This document shows, piece after piece, positions 22,065-35,000 of a DNA stretch of 64,000 bases. Position 1 is the first letter of the stretch; each line of letters starts with the position of its first letter. The notes under the pieces were generated by a model. That model did not search any database, was not told the DNA's origin, and saw nothing but the letters and a program-made list of their open reading frames with translations. The stretch covers positions 806,001 to 870,000 of the forward strand of contig JADANN010000359.1 of NCBI GenBank assembly GCA_018806985.1, read 5' to 3'. The translations under genes were made by a program, and so were the position numbers. Origin of the DNA: Angiostrongylus vasorum (Eukaryota; Nematoda; Chromadorea; Rhabditida; Metastrongylidae).

Positions 22065-23055
22065 AAAAATTTCATGCATTGTACTTTTTCCAGTTTGCCC
22101 AGTTTTTCAAAGAAGACCAAACGAAATTATCAAGTAGAAAAAGTTTTCTCTTTGACAGTTACAGTTCGACGTGATTCGATTTCAATTCATAGAGTGCGAT
22201 TGTGATGGCGGCTTTCCATTTTAACACATAACTTCCGAAATGCACTTAGTTTAAGGCATTTGATGCGAAAACAATCATTGCTTTAAGATTTAAGCCAACG
22301 TATTTCAGCTCATATTGTACTTATTTAACTTACGCAGAAGCAGTTAATCAATGGATCATTGCTTAGAAGGCAAAACTTCTCTGAGCGTGAAATTCTGGCT
22401 TCCCCAAGGCCTAAGAAACCCCTTTTTTCTCCAAATTTCGTCAACGCTCATATTTAGAACACGAAGGCAAACGGACAGGCAAGATTTCGGCCAGCGGGAC
22501 ACAATGGCGTCCTCCAATGTTTCGCTGGTGCTTGCAGCGGCTGGGCTTATGTTGAGAGACCTAGCGAATTGAATTCTGTTCTTGATCTCTTAAATATTTC
22601 AATTCTAACAACTTGAACAATCGAATACCAGTGTTCAAAAAATTAAACATGTTGTTAAATAATAGACTAAGGTCTCTTTTACAAGTCTATTAAGTTACAA
22701 ACACTCCTTATACCCGTAGTTATTGAAAAAAATGTCAGCGGTTGTCTAGAAAAACGAAATCGAGTTTTAGGAGTCGAGCTTTTAAGGCTTGGATTTCCTG
22801 CCACAATGGAAAAAAAGGCGTAAAGTTTTGCTCGATTCTTTTACTAGGTGTTATATGAGGGAGATAATAGCGATCTTTCAAAACATCTGTTCGTCGGTGT
22901 CGTCGATTCATCTCGGGACATATAAGATTACCTAGCTCAACGTAAAATATCGTCAACTAGCATGTATATTGTGTATATGAGGTTTAAAGAACTATTCGAG
23001 CAACTCGTAACTTTGTAGAGGTCACTGAATGGATATTTGGCCAATAAAATGGGTT
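22065..23055. other. Unassigned stretch
   Basis: No recognised gene. The minus-strand frame 22735-22956 and the plus frame 22351-22572 show no domain and no splice support. Confidence 0.25.
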
Positions 23056-23059
23056 ATAG

Positions 23060-23335
23060 GATAAGTGTGGCGCAGTGGTCGGAGGCGCTCTGCAACACAC
23101 AACATGGAATCTATCCTCGCGCTCATGACCCACCAAGCCTTTCATCTCTCCAGGGTCGACAAATTGGTGCCAGACTTGTCTGGGAGGATAGGAGCACTGG
23201 CTCGATACATTGGTAGACCTCAGCGAGTCATTGTAAAGGTCAGATATGCATTCAATCGCCTCGAACGATGCTTAATGAAGTCGAATGCATGGCCCATTCC
23301 TTAGGAATTGATCAACGCCGAGAGCTTTTTTTTTA
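23060..23335 (+). repeat. tRNA-derived SINE, family 1
   Basis: Head AAGTGTGGCGCAGTGGTCGG, body GGTGCCAGACTTGTCTGGGA, tail TTGATCAACGCCGAGAGCTT followed by a T run. A reverse-oriented SINE-like head (CCTCTAGCCACTGCGTTACA) lies at 23451-23472, directly before the AT-rich tract. Confidence 0.8.
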
Positions 23336-23591
23336 CAATAGGTTATAGGAGCATACCGATGAGTGTTTTTAGACCAAGACAACTCTTTTTTAATCTTATC
23401 GAATCCGGGGCGTGAGATCGAACTAAAGATCAAGATTGTACTGCAGAGCTCCTCTAGCCACTGCGTTACACGCATCGTTGTATATATGCATATATAAATG
23501 TATATATTATTTAACTTTACTCATTATTCGCATTACACATGTGCATTCGCATACATCATATATACGCTATACATACACATATACACTTTAC

Positions 23592-23597
<6 letters not shown>

Positions 23598-23631
<34 letters not shown>
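23598..23631 (+). repeat. (TA)n microsatellite
   Basis: A run of alternating T and A, preceded by ATATACACTTTACATTTATT. The overlapping open frame rich in Y and I is an artefact of this repeat. Confidence 0.9.
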
Positions 23632-23634
<3 letters not shown>

Positions 23635-23744
23635 GTGGAATGCTGATCTGGCACAATCATCGATTCGTTCCCAATTGTTACGCTATTTGTCAGCAGCACA
23701 CAATAAATCTTGCTCACCTTAAACGTGCAAAGTTTCTCTGAACA

Positions 23745-23910
23745 ATTTCTAGTTGATAGATGCTAAGATGGGGCAGAGTTTGGTCAGTCTGACCTCGGGA
23801 TCCCAGGAAATGGCTCAACTGACAAGTCTCCAAAGGAGAAAAAAAAAGTGGAGATTGTGCTGGGGGCCGCACAACCAGTGAAGTCGGGCTGTCCAAGTAT
23901 CTAGGTAAGT
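23745..23910 (-). repeat. Interspersed repeat family B, partial
   Basis: GACCTCGGGATCCCAGGAAA, GTGGAGATTGTGCTGGGGGC and CGCACAACCAGTGAAGTCGG match the end of the family in reverse orientation. Only the terminal third is present. Confidence 0.6.
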
Positions 23911-23914
23911 AAGT

Positions 23915-26130
23915 AAGATGCTAAGATGAACTTTGATTCGCATTCTGCACTTTATATCTGATTAGATTACTTCTTACCTCTTCAGAGCCTATTATATGAT
24001 GGAGATTTCCTATAGTATATCATAGTGGTGTTTAACACACAGTTCATAGTTGTCAATAGCATCTCTGTTACTGTTTCGTCTCCTTACTTCACAGCTTATG
24101 GTCACGGATGGTGACTCCTAGCAGTTTCGTGGTGGGTGCCCGACATTGTCGAATTCCATTCCATCCATCATTTGACCGACGCAAACAATTATTGTAAGCT
24201 CGTCCCGTATAATATGCTCGAAGACTTAACCTATTTACAAATTCGCATCTAATCCTTTGCCGTAATAGACCTTCGATTTACTGCTGATCATAAGCTTGAT
24301 TGCCCCGGATGGTTTAGCTCGAAGCATCTAATGTCACTGCCCAACACGTTGGCAACAGCTCGAGTTCCTCAAAAATCTCGTTACCTTGCTTTACTTCCAA
24401 ATATTATTTATCAATTATCGATGCCTACCCAAATCAGTATACTCGTGAAGTGAATCCAGCGACGTTTGAAAGGTAGCTCGCTTGTGATGTTGTAACATAG
24501 CTTTATCCTTTATTGGAGTTCCTATAAATCGAACTGCTCTATAAATCCTTGCTTAGAGCGGTCACGGAGTCCTGAGTCTGCTATACCGTGCAGTACAACG
24601 TGACAACAGCGAAGGGGTTCTTCCTGGTCCATCATCGGCGTCACAAGGATTCGCCATTTGTCGCGACGACGACGAGGTGCCTTTCGCTCAGTTGTGCCAC
24701 GCCCTCAGCGCGTCGTAGTCATTCATTGTCTCAGCTTCGATGAGTTCTTAATCCACTCACTTCCTTCCTCTTCCATCGCTGCTAATCTTTTTGCGTCTTC
24801 ATCGCTTGAAAAAAAATCTCGTGCTTCACTTGAAAATTCTTAAAGTACTCCATTCACAAAAAACAACATTTCACTGCAAACATCTCGACGTTAAGCCTAC
24901 GAAAGAGCTTCTCATTCTGCTTCGTTCAAGCTAAGCTGGTTTAATATCTCCACACGAAAGCAAATGAATCAAACAACTGACAGGAGGTCTCGTTAAGTCT
25001 GAATGAGAACTTTACAGTGTTGCGTAACGTCTGTTAAAATCGCATAAGCTTCCAACAAATATGCTTTGTTAAACAAATAAGCCAACATCTGGTCCTGATG
25101 GGATCATTCTATTTGTGCGACTACTATTTTATTTTTAAGCTACACCATCATCACAACAGGTGATCGTGCCACATCTTATTCCTAACGTCAAAAAACTGTC
25201 TATTCAGTCATTTAACTGAAAGGTTGGGAGCTCGGTTTCTGATAGATTCAGTTCTTCACTTCATCCATATCACTTCTATTCTTTAGCGACTCTGATAGAC
25301 ATCAGCAAGGCATCCGTTCCACCTGATGATGCAGTGCCTAGCTTCAAACCCTTCCAAACCTCTCATATCAGGGCGAGATTCATGTTTCTTGCTTTCATCT
25401 TCCATAAATCACTGGAAACCATCCGTTTCAGTGATCATTCGCATTCTACAAGCTCTGTTGTACTTCTGCTTTCGCTTCTGACTGATTCTAACCGGAAATA
25501 TCAGCAATATACTTCTTAATCATTCTGTAAACACCAAACTTGTGCTTACCCTACTCTTTTAATGAGAATTAGTGGAATATTCTTCAGTCGGATTTTCCCG
25601 TTCTAGTCGTTAGATGACAATAACTAATACACTGCTTATTTCAGTTATTGTGATTAGGTTAGTAAGGAAGACGTAAGCCTTTACGTGTTAACTTACTCAA
25701 CGCCATGTTCTTAGGAATCCCGCAAGTTGTTTCCAACAAAAAACCCTACCTTCTTTTCAAACTACCTTTCATTTCAAATTGGAATTTTGTGGTGAAACCT
25801 GCTATAGCAATTCCTGAATAGTTGGCAGTTCCATAGATTTCTTTCTTCTCGAAAGGTATGATAGCGTTAGAGGCTTTAGATGCACCTAATTTTTTCATAG
25901 CGTGCGGGCTCTCATCTGACTGTTTTCTACTGATCTTATATCGCATTGACGCTGTCTACGGTTGCTGAACGAGAAGCACGGCTGCTGAATCGGTGATCCG
26001 GGACCGGCTACAGGCAAGCAGGTCAGCGCATACAATTGCATTTGCTAATTTGAAGATATGTAGACGCAGAATTTTATGCTTTAAAATATGCTCGTTGGAA
26101 ATACTGGAAAACTACGTGATTTTTTGTAGC
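23915..26130. other. Unassigned stretch upstream of the TPM gene
   Basis: No recognised repeats. Around 24560-24840 a GC-richer segment is open on both strands: minus reads SSEARDFFSSDEDAKRLAAM and plus starts MSRRRRGAFRSVV. No splice frame or family could be assigned. The promoter of the gene starting at 26131 should lie at the right end, but I see no diagnostic element. Confidence 0.25.
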
Positions 26131-28807
26131 ATGGCGTTGCTGCCGAGCGTCGACTTGCTGCTTTGGGTGATGCTCGTCTCGGCCGCTTCGCAGTCTCAGT
26201 GGACATCTGGACACTATCCGGATCTGCGTGGTCCAACAGTAAGCCAGTGTGCTGTAGTACTACCACGCAATCGACAGCACATGTACATCTGTGATCCTGA
26301 CCGAATACTCAACAACAGCCAAGGTGAGATCGATAACTCTTCCTTCCGAAAACAGACTATGAAGAGAGTGCCGATAATTTACGTTGCTTCAAGAGCACCA
26401 TATTCCGTTTTATTCAACCCTTAGAGTAATTTGGAAAATTTGATCTCAATGAGGGTACCGTTCGAGCGTGCCTGCCTTTGCACTGCACCGTTCTTGGGTT
26501 AACCAAATCATACATGTTTACGTTGTTTATCAACGGGCTTTTAGGTAAGGAATAAAGTACTGATGTGTGTTAATAAAGAAATATAATTTTCTATTAATCG
26601 CTTCTTTGAGCAAAACCCTAGGAAGATATATAGGATCGTGGTGTTGCGAAAAATTTCAAGTGTGTTTATCAAATAACCAATGTGATACAAAACTCGATGC
26701 TGTCACAGCAAGCAGTTAGTGGTTATATTGGTTGCAATGAAAGAACGGAAGCTTCTCTAACTAATCACTTGCCTCGTTTTCAGTTACTCAAATAAGTTTC
26801 CTTTAATTTTATTTTACATAACCCATCACATATACTGTACTGATATTAGCACTTCATCTGTTCTATTCGTTTCCCCGCGTCCATAATCCATGAAGCTCTT
26901 GAAAATGTACGTAGAGTTTCGGCTCTTGAGAATCTCATGGTTTCCTCTCTGAATCGTGGCGAGTGCTGGCAGAGTCTAACTCCTTCGATCCTAGGACGGC
27001 CGTGTTGAGCAGTCTCCAGATTTTCATCACAGGCGGTTGCCACCTTTTTCAGGTTGGAGGACGCGACCTAGTTCCACAGGAACCTAGTGTCGTCGCACCA
27101 CCCCGTATTGCTGGGAAGATTGATTATTATCCCAGTACTGGGTTGCATTGAGATCTAGCGCGTAATAAGCGGCATCACTTCTGCTGCACTACTCTGCTCT
27201 ATTGGATGACGCTACGAAAGAAATTTTGCTATTCTTAGTAGTTTGCAATATCGATTTGTTATTCCTGTAATTCAGTGTTTCTTTACGTGATTTCTTACGA
27301 AAATATGAAGTATCGCTATTCCGTCTTTTCTCCGGATTTAGAAAAAGTTGACCTGCTTTTGCCTGCTTGCTACCAAGGTCACCTTGAATCTGCTCGTAAC
27401 ACATTCTTTCAGGATCTCAAATGACCTGATCCTTGTCACTTTTCCTTCTATAGCATGACTCCATTTACTACTCTGTCTCCTGCTCTTCTCTTCTTCACCA
27501 TTCCGTCTCTTCCTCTCTTTCTCTCTCCTTGCTTTTTTTCTTTCTTTCACTCACTCATTCATTCGTTAATTCATTCATTCATTAATTCATTCACTCATTC
27601 ATTCAACCATTCATTCTTTCTTTCTTTCCTTCTTTCTTTCTTTCTTTCTTTCTTTTTTTCTTTCTTTCTTTCCTTTCTTTCTTCCTTTCTTCCTTTCTTC
27701 CTTTCTTCCTTTCTTCCTTTCTTCCTTTCTTCCTTTCTTCCTTTCTTTCCTTTCTTCCTTTCTTCCTTTCTTCCTTTCTTCCTTTCTTCCTTTCTTCCTT
27801 TCTTCCTTTCTTCCTTTCTTCCTTTCTTCCTTTCTTCCTTTCTTCCTTTCTCTTCCTTTCTTCCTTTCTTCCTTTCTTCCTTTCTTCCTTTCTTCCTTTC
27901 TTCCTTTCTTCCTTTCTTCCTTTCTTCCTTTCTTCCTTTCTTCCTTTCTTCCTTTCTTCCTTTCTTCCTTTCTTCCTTTCTTCCTTTCTTCCTCTTCTTC
28001 CTTTCTTCCTTTCTTCCTTTCTTCCTTTCTTCCTTTCTTCCTTTCTTCCTTTCTTCCTTTCTTCCTTTCTTCCTTTCTTCCTTTCTTCCTTTCTTCCTTT
28101 CTTCCTTTCTTCCTTTCTTCCTTTCTTCCTTTCTTCCTTTCTTTCTTCCTTTCTTCCTTTCTTCCTTTCTTCCTTTCTTCCTTTCTTCCTTTCTTCCTTT
28201 CTTCCTTTCTTCCTTTCTTCCTTTCTTCCTTTCTTCCTTTCTTCCTTTCTTCCTTTCTTCCTTTCTTCCTTTCTTCCTTTCTTCCTTTCTTCCTTTCTTC
28301 CTTTCTTCCTTTCTTCCTTTCTTCCTTTCTTCCTTTCTTCCTTTCTTCCTTTCTTCCTTTCTCTTCCTTTCTTCCTTTCTTCCTTTCTTCCTTTCTTCCT
28401 TTCTTCCTTTCTTCCTTTCTTCCTTTCTTCCTTTCTTCCTTTCTTCCTTTCTTCCTTTCTTCCTTTCTTCCTTTCTTCCTTTCTTCCTTTCTTCCTTTCT
28501 TCCTTTCTTCTTCTTCTTCTTCTTTCTTCTTCTTCTTCTTCTTCTTCTTCTTCTTCTTCTTCTTCTTCTTCTTCTTCTTCTTCCTCTCTTCTTCATCTCC
28601 CTCTCTCTCTCCACTTCTGCCTTCCTCCAAGCACTACAAATACCCTTTCGTGCTTCACTGTTTACGTAAATAGGCAATTTCTGCCTTTAATGACAAATGG
28701 ACTTACTGGATATTAGAAATGATCCTCAAAAACAGCCATCGCTCAAATGTGAATTTTCGTTTCTTTTTGACTGACCACTGTTTATGTGCGCGTGCATGTA
28801 CGTGTAT

Positions 28808-28866
<59 letters not shown>

Positions 28867-29040
28867 CCCTTTATTTATATGTATCTATATAATATATGTA
28901 TAGAACTCTGAAGAAGGCAGTACTGCCGAAACATCAGTTTTAACACAATAAAGGATAAACTAACACCTCGTGTTTGCTCACAAGAATATCGAGAACTATT
29001 TGATCAATGCCAAGGTTAATAGAAAGTGGATCGTGGAAAT

Positions 29041-29082
<42 letters not shown>

Positions 29083-32000
29083 CGTGTATACGTGTGTATG
29101 GTTGCATATATGTATATCTGCGTAGACGTATTTTTGTATGGGTGAGTGTGCGTGGATATTTAATCGTGCGAAGGTGTATGTTTTACACTTACTTATGTCG
29201 CATATGTGTATATATCACTTTACAGTGTCTCTGCTACAATGATTTTCTGCGAGTTTTCTAAATACTCAGTACTTGATGGATGCTTGAATTGCCCGTCCTC
29301 ACTGGTTGTGCGGACCCCAGCATAATCACCGTTTTTCGAAGATTTGCTGGTTAAGCCATTGTGGTTCCCTGGAATCCCGAGGTCAGCCTGGCCAAAGTCT
29401 GCCCCCAGGTCACCACTTGTGGATCAGAAGGAGATTTGCCACCATGCGGCTTTGATACCAAGACGATGGTGGATACTGGTATAGGTTTACTCTTAGCTAA
29501 GCTTCCTGATGGAAACGCCGTACTCCTTCTCAGCTTGGGAAACCCTGCCAGGGGATGAATACCACGCTGTACATCGCTGTGCGACACCGAGGAACACCTT
29601 CCAGCCACGATGAAGCGGTAAACCTTTGGCAGGTTGCTAAATATTAACGTTAATAAATGAGGTAAAATTCTACAGTTCCTACCAACATAACATTTTATTA
29701 TCATGTACAAATTGAAAAAAATAAAAACAGCTGTGGCGAATAAAGAGAAATCGGGCATTTGAAATCACCGTGTTTTGATTTTTTACTTGCCGCCTATCCT
29801 TTTTTCGTGACAGGTACAATACGAAATGCAACCACAAAGAGGCTGAGATAAGCGCAGAACTCAGAACCCCATTTCGCCTTCGTACCTGCCAGAACTCTCA
29901 TCGTGCTTTGCCATGAAAAAAAGTAGGCAGTAAATAAAAGTTAAAACATTATTATTTCGATCTGTTGTTCTCTTCTTCGCAGAAATCGCGAGGTTGTTAT
30001 TCAGCACACCTTTACTTCTTTACAAATATAACACATGCAACATAACGGTAGCTGACGTTTCGGCAGTATCACCTTCTTCAGAGCCTGGAAGGGTACACTG
30101 TTATGTAATTTACTAGGTCAAACGCTTCAACAACGCAAACAGAAAGGTGAAAATCTGAACAATAATTAAACGATCACCGGCTTCTCGAAAAAGCCCACCG
30201 TTTTTGCCTGTTTTCCAGTAAGGAAGAACAGCCGCTTAGAGTCGCATATGGTTGGTTGCTGCACCACCCCCTCATCAAAAATCAGTTCTGAGAAACGGGG
30301 CGAGACCACGCGTTATCTCAGGACATTCTTCCCTGCTATTCACTCTCGGATTTTTGGAATTTATCCAAAAAGCCTCGACAAAAATTCCATGTTGGTGCTT
30401 TGGTCTCCCGTTCGATGGTAGTGACTTTTACATCAAAATCTTTTCCGCCGTGTTTGTTTTATCCTATGCGTGCCTAGTGGCGTGCTTTGTTTTGATTTTC
30501 GTTTGCCATCTAGGTGTTCTTTTATGCGGGTACATAAAAGTCTGCTCGTTTCGTCGACATATTCGTCTCCGCAAGTACTACAAGAAATCAGGTATATCGT
30601 ACCTAAACTCATGCATCACCTTCTGCCGTAAGGGCAAATTACGCAATTTGCGTGTTTCACACAGATGGTCATACAGGCGGTTACGAACTAACTGACGACG
30701 TAGAGTATCCGGTGGTATTTCAACTATCGCTACCGATTCCTCTAGACCTGCCCTTCTTAAGCATCGCTTTATCGCTACACTTATTTCATCGCTAATGAAG
30801 GGCAAGATAAACGGGATCTTGTTTCAGCCAAACCCTTCGTTTTGAGGCGTCGCTTTCCTTCTAAACTTATCTCTTGGGGTTACTATTTCGCAGCCATTGG
30901 AAATGGCTATTTGCCGAGCCAATTTGCGCGATTCTTCCTTTAGTTCCCTACTTGTGCACACAGTCTTTGTGTGTGAAGGGTGGGAAGAAAGGAAATGAAC
31001 GAGGATGTTCTTTTTTACTTAGCTTTCGGTACTACTTTGTCATGTAACCGCTACTTGATAGGTTTATTTGAACGTTTAAAAACGAAAGCCAGTTTTTCTC
31101 AGTTTGTCCCGGGCGAACTTAATGTACTCAGACTGCTCGTTCAATAATTCGAAGCATTTGTCCGTCTCATCTTGCATAGAGTAGAGAAGATGACAAAACA
31201 ATCATCAATGTACGTACAGTAGAGTTGTGGCCGGAGACCGAGAACGGGGGCTTCTACTTTAGATATAAACGCAATGGCAAGGCTTGGTTCCAGTCGCTGT
31301 CCCATTGCCAACTCCCTTATTTGCTCGAAATATTTCCCCGACCATCTGAAAATCGATCAGTTTAGGCACTCGTTTAAGAGAGCCATGAGCTGCTGGATGA
31401 ACAAGCCATGAATATTTACTCTTCCTTCAACAAGGAGTTCGAAGATGGCTTTCATTGCGGAGTCATTCAATACACCAGGTTATACTATCCGTTGGCCCGT
31501 CTACACAGCTGATGATTGTTCTAACCTTAAATGATGACGGATTAGTTGACGCAAGTTCATCAGATGATATCAACTTATGTGTTTTTAATAAGTAGGTATA
31601 AGACGGGGCATGCTGGTCCATTGACTTTAAAGTGCGAAATAACCGACGATTTTAAGCTTGCCGCCTTTGCTACTTTGACCCCTTCAAGAAATCACAGACA
31701 AACGAACTTTGCTAGCAGTCAAAGTACGGTTGATAATGCACCAAGAAAATCTAGGGTCATCCTCGTTCATTTCCTTTCTTCCCACGCTTCACACACAGAG
31801 GGCGCTTGTGAGAAACATGTTTCGAACAGCCACCTCTGTATGCAAAACTAGGAAACTAAAGGAAGAATCGCGCAACTTGGCTCGGAAATAGCCATCTCCA
31901 ATGGCTACGAAATAGTAACCCCACGAGATAAGTTTAGAAGGAGAACGACGCCCCCAAAACGAAGGGTTTGGCCGAAACAAAATCCCGTTTATCTTGCCCT

Positions 32001-35000
32001 TCATTAGCGATGAAACAAGTGTAGCGATAAAGCGATGCTTAAGAAGGGCAGGTCTAGAGGAATCGGTAGCGATAGTTGAAATACCACCGGATACTCTACG
32101 TCGTCAGTTAGTTCGTAACCGCCTGTATGACCATCTGTGTGAAACACCAAATTGCGTAATTTGCCCTTACGGCAGAAGGTGATGCATGAGTTTAGGTACG
32201 ATATACCTGATTTCTTGTAGTACTTGCGGAGACGAATATGTCGACGAAACGAGCAGACTTTATGTACCCGCATAAAAGAACACCTAGATGGCAAACGAAA
32301 ATCAAAACAAAGCACGCCACTAGGTACGCATAGGATAAAACAAACATGGCGGAAAAGATTTTGATGTAAAAGTCACTACCATCGAACGGGAGACCAAAGC
32401 ACCAACATGGAATTTTGTCGAGGCTTTTTGGATAAATTCCAAAAATCCGAGAGTGAATAGCAGGGAAGAATGTTCTGAGATAACGCGTGATCTAGCCCCG
32501 TTTCTCAGAACTGATTTTTGATGTGAGGTGGTGCAGCATCCAACCATATGCGACTCTAAGCGGCTGTTCTTCCTTACTGGAAAACAGGCAAAAACGGTGG
32601 GGTTCTCGAGAAGCCGGTGATCGTGTAATTATTGTTCAGATTTTCATCTTTCTGTTTGCGTTGTTGAAGCGTTTGACCTAGTAAATTACATATCAGTGTA
32701 CCCTTCCAGGCTCTGAAGAAGGCGATAGTGCCGAATCGTCAGCTACCGTTGTGTCGTATGTGTTATATTTGTAAGGAATTAAAGGTACGCTGAATAACAA
32801 CCTCGCGATTGCTGTAAAAAAGAGAAACAGCAGATCTATAATCCAATGCCGGGGTTAATAGAAAGTCGATCTTGGAAACTATTATGATTTCAAATGCAGT
32901 TTTAGCTTAACTGGATTCAATGCTAGTTTGTGCTCCTCTGAGCATTCCCATTAACGGGTGACTGTTGGCTCCACCAATAGTGATGAAACAGTACTGAGAG
33001 AAAGACAAAGCAAGGATTGCGTTGGTCTGGGGGGATAGCAAATCGTGAGGCACAGGAAGGAAAATCAGGGGGCTCGAAGCTCAGATGGGGTGTCGAGTTT
33101 TGCGCATATCTCACCGACCTTGTGGTTCTAGAGCGCGTTTTGCAGTGAGCTTCAACCAGCTTGTTAGTGCAGCACATGAGGTCGTCGCTTCTATGTTTTA
33201 TTAACCACAGGATCACATTTCATTCCTTTTTTTGTTGAATGGATGTGCACTAGTTTGTATTCCTTTTTTTTTAATCCGAATCACTTTAAATACGTTGCTG
33301 GACAGCTTTGGTTTTATTAATGATGGGATTTCAAAGGTAACTGTATAGTAGATAGGTAGATAATTATAAAGGTATAATACTCTGAGAGAGAGAGAGAGAG
33401 AGAGAGCTTCCATATGTGAGATTTTATCGCCTAGAAATGGTGTTGCTATTACTGAGATTCCCAAAATACTAGCCAGTTATTGGTCTACAATCTCGGTCCA
33501 TCAGACGTGCTATAGACGGTAGAAGAAAGTTCACTACCACGTGATCAATCCCTTGAATAGGTGCCATAGGTTCAATTACATTCGTAGAGGTGGTTGAATG
33601 TATACATGGTCTTAACAGTGATTTCCTTTGGCCTTCCTCTTTATGAAATCAAGGTTTTTATCCTTGAAGAAAGATCAGTCTGGAATCAATCTTGTTACCT
33701 CGGAGGAATAGTGCGCTTTGTTAGACTAGAGCCACGTTGTCGAACTAGCGACTTTTTGCGTATCACAAGAGAACTTCCAACCATTGTGCTGCACTCCACC
33801 AAGAGCTGGAAACTAAATATTATTATTTTATCACGGCATACGGCATATGAAATGGTTCGGTTCTCGAGTGGAGTAGTTATAAAATTTTTTTCTTAGTGAG
33901 CTGTATAGAAATTTCACAACGAAGATATCACCATTCTACAACGATATTCACATTGGTGTCAAAAGAGGGGTTAGGCAAGGCGATACCACATCGTCAAAAT
34001 TATTTACCGCCACCTTCGAGAACGTCATTCGCACACTAGAATGGGATAACATGGGAGTGAAAAGCAATGGTCGGCAATTACACCATCTTCGTTTTTCTTG
34101 ATGTTATCATTCTTATGACACCAAGCATTAGCCAAGAGGAAAGTGTGCTTGCCGACTTTTATAACTCCTGTGAAAAAAATTGCCCTTCGACTAAATCTCA
34201 CAGAAACGATGTTCATGAGGAACGGATTGGTTTCGTATACCCCATTCACGCTCAACGGAACGAATATCCGAATGCTCCAGTTATGTCTATCTAGGTCGCT
34301 AAATCAACATAACGAACGATTTAGCTCCGGAGTCGAGCAGAAGGAAACGAGCGGCTTGGGAAGCTTTCAAGAGCACCGAGGTTGCAGTAAAGAGAATAAA
34401 GAATACCCGATTCCATGCCCAGCCTTTCGACTCAACGGTGCTTTCTGCCTTAACGTATGAGTCAGAAACCCGATCCCCTGCGTAAGAAGGATGAAAGAAA
34501 CTTAGCGTTATTGAACGCGCATTCAAAACGAAGATGCTAAGCGTATCCCGTGTCATACAAGTGAAGTAAGGGATCCAAAACTTCGGCGTGCTCCAACGCC
34601 AAGCTGTCTAAGCTAAGGTGGGCCGGACACGTTTTGCGTATGAACGATAACCGATTGACGAGAACAGCTTTAAATGACTTGATTCTCCGCGATGTCAAAC
34701 GTACTGCAGGAAGACCACTGATGCCATGGTCAGAATTCTTCACGAAAACTCTAGAAAAAGGTATGATGCTCAGCGTCTTCCAAGAGCGAGGAGAACTACT
34801 CTTGCAGCCGACAGGGAAAAAATGGAAGGTTTACTGGCACCCGCTCGAGTCACTCGACGGTCAACAGGAGCGGGTGATATGATACAGGTGACGCAGATGA
34901 TAATGCTTTTTCTGTACTCACCAGTCATTGCCGTAAGATTTTTGCTAGTCAATTTTCTTGTAGTTATATTTTGTTCTATAGGCCCTTTGTGATAAACTTG

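Noticed and set aside
23436..23741. Tyr/Ile-rich 101-residue ORF
   Set aside because: Generated by the (TA)n tract at about 23598-23631.
26846..27151. Second exon of the TPM gene after TTTTTCAG at about 27054
   Set aside because: Phase and sequence do not fit the family; the 5' part resembles SINE family 2 tail sequence in reverse. The true exon 2 at 35938 matches in phase and content.
27455..28677. Open frames of 404, 360 and 339 residues on both strands
   Set aside because: They are translations of a pure pyrimidine/purine microsatellite (8-bp unit), with three frames open simultaneously and no signal of selection.
30252..30695. 147-residue ORF as a membrane protein
   Set aside because: It is the antisense of the GIY-YIG/tail region of a Penelope-like element.
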